Source of the DNA: JAZSMS01 sp045536015
GTDB taxonomy: Bacteria; Bacillota; Clostridia; Christensenellales; QALW01
Assembly (NCBI GenBank): GCA_045536015.1
Contig: JAZSMS010000046.1
Location: forward strand, 1 to 9,812
Direction: 5' to 3'
DNA length: 9,812 nt
Shown here one piece after another: positions 5,168 through 9,812 of the stretch. Every line of letters starts with the position of its first letter. The first letter of the stretch is position 1. Below the pieces are notes generated by a model. That model made no database searches. It worked only from the letters and a program-made list of their open reading frames with translations, and was not told the DNA's origin. Made by a program: the position numbers and the translations under genes.

Positions 5168-5982
5168 TGGATCTTGCAAAAAGAATTGTTTCGGCACTTG
5201 TTATGATTGCACTTGTGCTTTCGGCTTTAATAATAGGCTCGTGGGCACTTGTAGGGCTTACGATATTGGCATCGCTGCTAATGATGCTTGATATTTCGCG
5301 TGCGTTTAAAGCAGGTGGGTACAATGTTAACGTTATTTTGATGCTTGGTATAACGGCACTTATTTTTCCTGCCGTTTGGTTTTTCGATTCGGTAGGGTAC
5401 ATAGTGCTTTGCGCAGCATCGTTTTGCGTGCTTGCAACGTACGTTATTTTTGAAAAGCATCATGATTTTAAAAATGCACTTGCTTCGCTTTTTATGCTTG
5501 TTTATCCGCTTTTGCCGGCAACGCTGTTTGTGTTGCTTTCGGTTTATGACGTTAAAAATGAAGTAATAACGGGTAAAATTTTACTTACCTCTGCTGCAGC
5601 TTGTGCGTGCATATCCGATTCGTTTGCTTATTTTGGCGGCAGATTTTTCGGCAAGAAAAAGCTTTGTCCTGCAATTTCACCTAAAAAAACCGTTGCAGGC
5701 TCAATAGCGGCAGTTATTGGCGGGGGAATATGCGGTACAGTGCTTTCGTTTATATTTACAAGCATTCAAATACCGTTTGTTATTTGGCTTTTAATTGGAT
5801 TTGCCTGCGGAATACTTTCTCAGATAGGTGATTTGTTTGCAAGTCTTTTAAAGCGCTTTTGCGGAGTTAAAGATTACGGAAACTATATTCCCGGTCATGG
5901 TGGCGCGATGGATAGAATGGATAGCATAATACCGTGCACGATATTTGTTATTGCACTTGCGATAGGAACAGGAGTTTTATGA
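5167..5982 (+). CDS. cdsA: Phosphatidate cytidylyltransferase (CDP-diglyceride synthase)
   Basis: CdsA converts phosphatidic acid and CTP to CDP-diacylglycerol, the precursor of phosphatidylglycerol and other phospholipids. The 271-residue protein is almost all membrane: hydrophobic spans are visible at about residues 8-42, 54-73, 77-95, 105-126, 137-157, 177-198, 202-223 and 255-271. SDSFAYFGGRFFGKKKL (150-166) and the C-terminal signature SLLKRFCGVKDYGNYIPGHGG followed by AMDRMD (226-252) identify the family, with the metal-binding Asp residues present. Two positions look unusual: Ala177 in SPKKTVAGS, where most relatives have Glu, and Ala247 after GHGG, where a bulkier hydrophobic residue is usual. 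No frameshift is visible. Its start overlaps the uppS stop (TAATG) and its stop overlaps the dxr start (ATGA), so it is translationally coupled on both sides. Confidence 0.95.
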   Translation: MDLAKRIVSALVMIALVLSALIIGSWALVGLTILASLLMMLDISRAFKAGGYNVNVILMLGITALIFPAVWFFDSVGYIVLCAASFCVLATYVIFEKHHDFKNALASLFMLVYPLLPATLFVLLSVYDVKNEVITGKILLTSAAACACISDSFAYFGGRFFGKKKLCPAISPKKTVAGSIAAVIGGGICGTVLSFIFTSIQIPFVIWLLIGFACGILSQIGDLFASLLKRFCGVKDYGNYIPGHGGAMDRMDSIIPCTIFVIALAIGTGVL

Positions 5983-7112
5983 AAAAGATAGCGATTCTTG
6001 GGTCTACCGGTTCGATAGGAACACAGGCACTTGAAATTGTAAAAATGTATCCCGAAAAGTTTTGCGTTGTCGGCCTTTCGGCAAAGAGCAACGCAAAGCT
6101 ATTGCTTAATCAAATAAACGAATTTAAGCCGCTTTTAGCCTCGATTGAGGATCAGGCGGCTTACTTATCAATAAAAGACCTTGTGCCTGCGGGGACACGC
6201 TTAATTTGTGCAGGCAATCTTGAAATTGCCGCGATGGAAGAGGCTGAAATGCTCTTGGTTTCGGTTGTTGGCATAGCGGGACTTCCATCGGTAATGGAGG
6301 GCTTAAAGCATAAAAAGAAGATAGCGCTTGCCAACAAAGAAGCGCTTGTGTGCGGTGGCTCACTCGTTATGGACGCCGCAAGAAAAAACGGTGATATTAT
6401 CTATCCTGTTGATAGTGAGCATTCTGCAATTTTTCAGTGCTTGCAGGGTAATCAGGAAAACGAAATACGTAATATTATTTTAACAGCTTCGGGCGGACCG
6501 TTTAGAAATAAAACTCTTCAAGAACTTGAAAACGTAACGGTTGCCGATGCGCTTAAGCATCCAACGTGGAATATGGGTAAAAAAATTACCATTGACAGCG
6601 CAACCTTAATGAATAAGGGGCTTGAGGTAATTGAAGCGGCGTGGCTTTTTAACGTTGATGCCGACAAAATTAAACCCGTCATTCATCCCGAAAGTGTAGT
6701 TCATTCATGCGTTGAATTTGCCGACGGTGGCGTGATGGCACAGATGGGCGAGCCTGATATGAAGCTTCCAATTATGTACGCATTTGAATATCCAAAGAGA
6801 TTTTATTCGGGCGCTTCGTTTTTAGATCTTGCCAAAAGAGGAAAGCTTACGTTCTTTGAGCCTGATACGCAAAAATTCCCGTGCCTTGCCCTTGCCTTTG
6901 AAGCACTTAAAATGGGCGGAAATATTCCTTGTGCGCTAAACGCGGCAAACGAGGTTGCGGTTGAGTTGTTTTTAAAAGAAAAGATACGTTTTTGTGATAT
7001 TCCAAAAATGATAGAGCATACTATTTTTAATACGGAAATAATAAATACACCCGATATTAACGATATTTATCAGACAGATGCGCTTGTGCGCGAAAGATTA
7101 GGGGGCATTTAA
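5979..7112 (+). CDS. dxr: 1-deoxy-D-xylulose 5-phosphate reductoisomerase
   Basis: Dxr (IspC) rearranges and reduces DXP to 2-C-methyl-D-erythritol 4-phosphate with NADPH, the first committed step of the MEP isoprenoid pathway and the target of fosmidomycin. The start at 5979 gives 377 residues and the normal N-terminus MKKIAILGSTGSIGTQAL with the NADPH-binding GSTGSIG (8-14); an upstream ATG at 5934 lies inside cdsA and is rejected. Further motifs are ALANKEALVCGG (117-127), PVDSEHSAIFQ (143-153) with metal ligands Asp145 and Glu147, ASGGPFR (170-176), HPTWNMGKKITIDSATLMNK (194-213) followed by the third ligand Glu216, and HPESVVHS in the middle region. GGAG lies 4 nt before the start codon. 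Its ATG overlaps the cdsA TGA. Confidence 0.97.
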   Translation: MKKIAILGSTGSIGTQALEIVKMYPEKFCVVGLSAKSNAKLLLNQINEFKPLLASIEDQAAYLSIKDLVPAGTRLICAGNLEIAAMEEAEMLLVSVVGIAGLPSVMEGLKHKKKIALANKEALVCGGSLVMDAARKNGDIIYPVDSEHSAIFQCLQGNQENEIRNIILTASGGPFRNKTLQELENVTVADALKHPTWNMGKKITIDSATLMNKGLEVIEAAWLFNVDADKIKPVIHPESVVHSCVEFADGGVMAQMGEPDMKLPIMYAFEYPKRFYSGASFLDLAKRGKLTFFEPDTQKFPCLALAFEALKMGGNIPCALNAANEVAVELFLKEKIRFCDIPKMIEHTIFNTEIINTPDINDIYQTDALVRERLGGI

Positions 7113-8156
7113 TTGGCAAACTGGCCATTTTGGATAATAGCAATTTTAATGCTTGGCATTTTAATTTTGGTGCATGAGCTTGGTCATTACCTTGTTGGAA
7201 GACTTTTTAAGTTTAAAATTAAAGAGTTTTCTATAGGTATGGGACCTAAAATATTTTCCCGCGTAAGCAAAAAAACGGACATTCGCTATTCGCTTCGCGG
7301 AATACCGCTTGGAGGATTTGTTTCATTTTTAGGCGAGGATGAGGATAAAGACGATCCACAAGCAATGAATAATATGCCATGGTATTCGCGCGCATTATTG
7401 TTCTTTGCAGGTGCGGGCTTTAATATCATTTTTGCATTTTTACTTATTGCGATACTTATAACCTCGATTGGCTATAACGGTGCAAAAATAGAAACTATCG
7501 ATCCGCGCTCGGCAATATACGAGGTTGCAAAGCCCGGTGACGTGGTTTATGCTGTTGATGGTAAGCAGATGGTTGACGTAAGTCAATTCCAAGGCGAAGT
7601 TTTAAGTAAAGATGAATTTGTTGTTACCGTTATTCGTGACGGTGAAAAAATAAATTATCCTTGCAGTAAGGTTGATATTGACGGCGAACAAAAGCTTGGA
7701 ATAAGTTATTCTACCGCACCTATTAAACAAAATTTATTTCAAGCGTTTGGATATTCAGCTAAATATAACGTATATATGACAAAAACTATGTATACAACGC
7801 TTTGGCAGCTTGTAACGGGCGAGCTTGGTACCGAGGCACTTTCGGGGCCGATTTCTACCATAGGCGCCATAGGCGGAATTGTTAAGGATACTTCTGAATA
7901 TGGCGAAAATGCAGGTGAAAAGGTGCGCATTGCAATACTTGCAATTACCGAGCTTTTAAGCATAATAAGCCTTAATTTAGCGGTAATGAACCTTCTCCCG
8001 CTTCCTGCACTTGATGGCTTTAGGCTTGTTTCTGCCTTATTTGAAGGCATTACTAAAAAACATATTCCGCGCAAGGTCGAAGGTATAATAAACACTGTGG
8101 GCTTGCTTATTATAGTGGGATTAATGCTTGTACTAGAGCTTTCTAAGTTGTTTTAG
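7113..8156 (+). CDS. rseP: RseP/RasP-type site-2 intramembrane zinc metalloprotease
   Basis: Site-2 proteases cut membrane-spanning substrates such as anti-sigma factors and leftover signal peptides. The 347-residue protein has the zinc-binding HELGH at residues 21-25 inside the first membrane span, a GAGFNIIFA segment in the second span (100-108), a single PDZ-like domain around residues 120-200, GPIS at 245-248 and the NLLPLPALDG motif (293-302) supplying the third ligand Asp301, with a final span near 326-345. The start is a TTG immediately after the dxr stop codon, with no gap. It is chosen because it leaves the usual 20 residues before HELGH and because GGGGG (7101-7105) sits 7 nt upstream; the next ATG would remove half of the first span. 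Its place between dxr and ispG matches the conserved clostridial order. Confidence 0.95.
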   Translation: MANWPFWIIAILMLGILILVHELGHYLVGRLFKFKIKEFSIGMGPKIFSRVSKKTDIRYSLRGIPLGGFVSFLGEDEDKDDPQAMNNMPWYSRALLFFAGAGFNIIFAFLLIAILITSIGYNGAKIETIDPRSAIYEVAKPGDVVYAVDGKQMVDVSQFQGEVLSKDEFVVTVIRDGEKINYPCSKVDIDGEQKLGISYSTAPIKQNLFQAFGYSAKYNVYMTKTMYTTLWQLVTGELGTEALSGPISTIGAIGGIVKDTSEYGENAGEKVRIAILAITELLSIISLNLAVMNLLPLPALDGFRLVSALFEGITKKHIPRKVEGIINTVGLLIIVGLMLVLELSKLF

Positions 8157-8165
8157 GAGTTAAAA

Positions 8166-9206
8166 ATGACAAAAGAAATAAAAATAGGTACCGTTAAAAT
8201 CGGCGGGGGCAATAAAATAGCCATTCAGTCGATGACAAATACTGATACTTCAAACGTTGAAGCAACAGTAAAACAGATAAAAGAATTAGAAAAAGCGGGG
8301 TGCGAGATTGTTCGCGCTTCGGTTAATACTATCAAGGCGGCTAAGGCATTTAAAGAAATTACAAAAAATATTTCTATTCCGCTTGTTGCTGACGTTCATT
8401 TTGACCACCGTCTTGCCATTATGGCGGTTGAAAACGGTGCAAGTAAGTTGAGAATAAACCCGGGCAACATATCTGCTGAGGCGGTAAAAACGCTTGTTGC
8501 GTGCGTTAAGGAGCATAATATTCCCGTGCGTATCGGCGTTAACGGTGGAAGTCTTTCACCTATCGTCCGTCAGCGTTTTGGCGAAAATTCGCCCGAGGCG
8601 CTCGTTGAATCGGCAATGGAGAATATAAAGATATTTGAAGATGCTTCGTTTTATGATATTGCCGTTTCGGTTAAATCTTCTGACGTTAAAAAAATGGTTG
8701 CGGCATACCGAATGTTAAGTAAGCAGTGCGATTATCCGCTTCATTTAGGCGTCACCGAGGCGGGAACTATTGATACGGCAATAGTCAAAAGCTCTATCGG
8801 TATAGGTTCGCTTTTGCTTGATAATATAGGCGATACTATCCGTGTTTCGATAACGGGCGACCCCGTGCAAGAGGTTTATGCCGCACAGAATATTCTTCGT
8901 GCGCTTGGCCTTTTTGAAAAAGGAGTGGAAATTATTTCGTGCCCAACGTGCGCAAGAACGAGAATTCCGCTTGAAGAAATTGTTAATAGGGTAAAAGCAG
9001 AAACAAAGGAAATAGAAAAGCCTATTAAGGTGGCAATAATGGGTTGCGTTGTTAACGGACCCGGTGAAGCTAAAGAAGCCGATATAGGTATAGCAGGCGG
9101 CGGTACGGGTGAAAAGGCAGTTGTATTTAAAAAGGGAGAAATGCTTGCAACGGGTGAGCTTGAAAAAATGATACGTCTTTTGATTGACGAAATACGTAAA
9201 ATGTAA
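8166..9206 (+). CDS. ispG: 4-hydroxy-3-methylbut-2-en-1-yl diphosphate synthase (flavodoxin/ferredoxin), 4Fe-4S enzyme
   Basis: IspG (GcpE) reductively opens the cyclic diphosphate MEcPP to HMBPP, the next-to-last MEP pathway step. The 346-residue protein is the short bacterial form without the plant-type insert. The TIM-barrel part shows IQSMTNTDT (20-28), PLVADVHFDHRLA (72-84) and KLRINPGNI (94-102). The C-terminal cluster domain carries SCPTCARTR with Cys259 and Cys262, then MGCVVNGPGEA with Cys294 and Glu301, the four expected cluster ligands. A minor oddity is VRASVNT (49-55), where relatives usually have a VRVSVP-like stretch. The AGGAG site (8155-8159) overlaps the rseP stop codon, 6 nt before the ATG. 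It is the last gene of the operon and is followed by terminators. Confidence 0.97.
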   Translation: MTKEIKIGTVKIGGGNKIAIQSMTNTDTSNVEATVKQIKELEKAGCEIVRASVNTIKAAKAFKEITKNISIPLVADVHFDHRLAIMAVENGASKLRINPGNISAEAVKTLVACVKEHNIPVRIGVNGGSLSPIVRQRFGENSPEALVESAMENIKIFEDASFYDIAVSVKSSDVKKMVAAYRMLSKQCDYPLHLGVTEAGTIDTAIVKSSIGIGSLLLDNIGDTIRVSITGDPVQEVYAAQNILRALGLFEKGVEIISCPTCARTRIPLEEIVNRVKAETKEIEKPIKVAIMGCVVNGPGEAKEADIGIAGGGTGEKAVVFKKGEMLATGELEKMIRLLIDEIRKM

Positions 9207-9211
9207 AAATA

Positions 9212-9240
9212 AGGCATATCTACTTTTGATAGATATGCCT
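9212..9240 (+). terminator. Hairpin after ispG, probable terminator
   Basis: AGGCATATCTA (9212-9222) pairs perfectly over 11 bp with TAGATATGCCT (9230-9240) around a 7-nt loop, five bases after the ispG stop. The tail ATTTATAT is only moderately T-rich, so termination may be partial or the hairpin may mainly protect the mRNA end. Confidence 0.75.
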
Positions 9241-9251
9241 ATTTATATAAC

Positions 9252-9276
9252 TCAACCTACGGTATGTTGATTTTTT
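9252..9276 (+). terminator. Second hairpin with T-run; inverted repeat that could instead be an operator
   Basis: TCAAC (9252-9256) is inverted as GTTGA (9266-9270), with TA/TA continuing the symmetry inside (one C-T mismatch at 9257/9265) around a CGG centre. Six T follow (9271-9276), so the RNA can act as a back-up terminator for ispG. The right arm also overlaps the -35 box of the next gene, which is where a repressor would bind, so an operator for the downstream XRE regulator is an equal alternative. Confidence 0.5.
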
Positions 9277-9295
9277 GATAAATTCCCCGTAAAAT
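9267..9295 (+). promoter_or_regulatory. Probable promoter of the XRE-family regulator gene
   Basis: TTGATT (9267-9272) and TAAAAT (9290-9295) are separated by 17 bases. Transcription would begin near 9302, one or two bases before the AAAGGAGA ribosome binding site, giving a very short leader. The -35 box lies in the right arm of an inverted repeat. Confidence 0.6.
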
Positions 9296-9316
9296 AAAAG
9301 CGAAAGGAGACAAAAA

Positions 9317-9812
9317 ATGAATCAAGAAAAGATTGGAAAGTTTATTGCAGAAAAGAGAAAAGAAAACAGCTTAACGCAGCTGCAGTTAGCAGAGCAATTA
9401 AACGTTACCGACAGAGCTGTTTCTAAATGGGAAACGGGCAGAGCAATGCCAGATTCTTCAATTATGCTTTCGCTTTGTAAAATTTTAAAAATCAGCGTAA
9501 CTGATTTATTAAACGGGGAGGTTGTTTTAGTGGATAATTCGGAAGAAAAAATTTTAGAGCTTATAAGAGAAAAAGAGCAGGCAGATAGAACCTTGCTTGC
9601 ACTTGAGTGGATAGTAGGAATACTCTCGTTGATAATTTTAATGGTACCGATTTTTGTTGCGGCACTGTTACCTATGGAGGATTGGCAAAGGGTAATAATT
9701 ATGTTCTCGGGCTTTGTTCCCGCTATTATTGGAGTTGGTTTTGCTATAAAAATTGAGCAGGTCGCGGGGTATTATCAGTGCAAGGAATGCGGACATAAGT
9801 ACGTGCCTACTT
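9317..9812 (+). CDS. XRE-family regulator with membrane segments and zinc ribbon, C-terminus cut by the right edge
   Basis: An open frame from the ATG at 9317 runs 165 codons to the window end. AAAGGAGA (9303-9310) precedes it. Residues 5-66 form a typical Cro/C1-type helix-turn-helix (IGKFIAEKRKENSLTQLQLA, then VTDRAVSKWETGRAMPD and KILKISVTDLLNGE). A charged linker follows (about 73-92), then two hydrophobic membrane spans (about 97-119 and 126-146), then YYQCKECGHKYVPT, in which Cys155 and Cys158 begin a zinc-ribbon knuckle whose second half should lie beyond the edge. Proteins of this layout are common in Clostridia, but to my knowledge their ligand and target are not defined. The two spans suggest a membrane-bound DNA-binding protein. 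It is separate from the ispG operon by terminators and has its own promoter. It may regulate itself through the inverted repeat at its -35 box; this is inference. Confidence 0.85.
   Translation, partial: MNQEKIGKFIAEKRKENSLTQLQLAEQLNVTDRAVSKWETGRAMPDSSIMLSLCKILKISVTDLLNGEVVLVDNSEEKILELIREKEQADRTLLALEWIVGILSLIILMVPIFVAALLPMEDWQRVIIMFSGFVPAIIGVGFAIKIEQVAGYYQCKECGHKYVPT

Noticed and set aside
5934..5978. Upstream ATG for dxr inside cdsA
   Set aside because: The added 15 residues come from cdsA coding sequence in another frame; the ATG at 5979 gives the standard Rossmann-fold N-terminus and an ATGA overlap.
7739..8095. Minus-strand open frame inside rseP and similar antisense frames in other genes
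   Set aside because: Antisense shadows of well-supported genes with no independent coding evidence.
1..9812. CRISPR arrays, insertion sequences, tRNA or rRNA genes
   Set aside because: I looked for direct repeats with regular spacing, transposase motifs, terminal inverted repeats and tRNA-like cloverleaf ends and saw none.

Overview
The window looks like a low-GC Gram-positive anaerobe of the class Clostridia. The evidence is the gene order rpsB-tsf-pyrH-frr-uppS-cdsA-dxr-rseP-ispG, strong AGGAGG-type ribosome binding sites, sigma-A-like promoters, a short (216 aa) EF-Ts and the AT-rich codon use. The assignment is inferred from gene order and style; no database search was possible.

Layout. 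(1) Bases 1-239, minus strand: N-terminus of a phenylacetate-CoA ligase (PaaK-like), running off the left edge. It is preceded by the 3' half of a T-box riboswitch (about 297-456) with a recognisable T-box bulge, antiterminator and competing terminator. (2) Bases 367-1275, minus strand: a LysR-type regulator whose last 29 codons are not LysR sequence but are read through the T-box leader. Both the regulator and the leader are therefore cut at the same point, near base 456. This is either a real rearrangement or an assembly chimera. (3) Bases 1276-1558: a divergent intergenic region with a consensus promoter for each direction and a structured rpsB leader. (4) Bases 1559-9206, plus strand: nine housekeeping genes. 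(5) Bases 9207-9316: one or two terminators and a promoter with an overlapping inverted repeat. (6) Bases 9317-9812: an XRE-family regulator with two membrane segments and the start of a zinc ribbon, cut by the right edge.

How the genes fit together. rpsB and tsf supply ribosomal protein S2 and elongation factor Ts. A strong intrinsic terminator follows them directly, so pyrH (UMP kinase) probably depends on read-through. pyrH has its own terminator. A probable new promoter then drives frr (ribosome recycling) and a tightly packed envelope and isoprenoid set: uppS, cdsA, dxr, rseP and ispG. Dxr and IspG are steps of the MEP pathway whose products feed UppS, which makes the undecaprenyl carrier; CdsA makes CDP-diacylglycerol; RseP is the site-2 membrane protease. 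Stop/start overlaps (uppS/cdsA, cdsA/dxr) and zero spacing (dxr/rseP) indicate translational coupling.

Most of the window is ordinary core genome. The parts worth a second look are the left-end junction, the T-box in front of an arylacetate-CoA ligase, the intra-operon terminators, two unusual substitutions in the CdsA signatures, and the regulator at the right edge.
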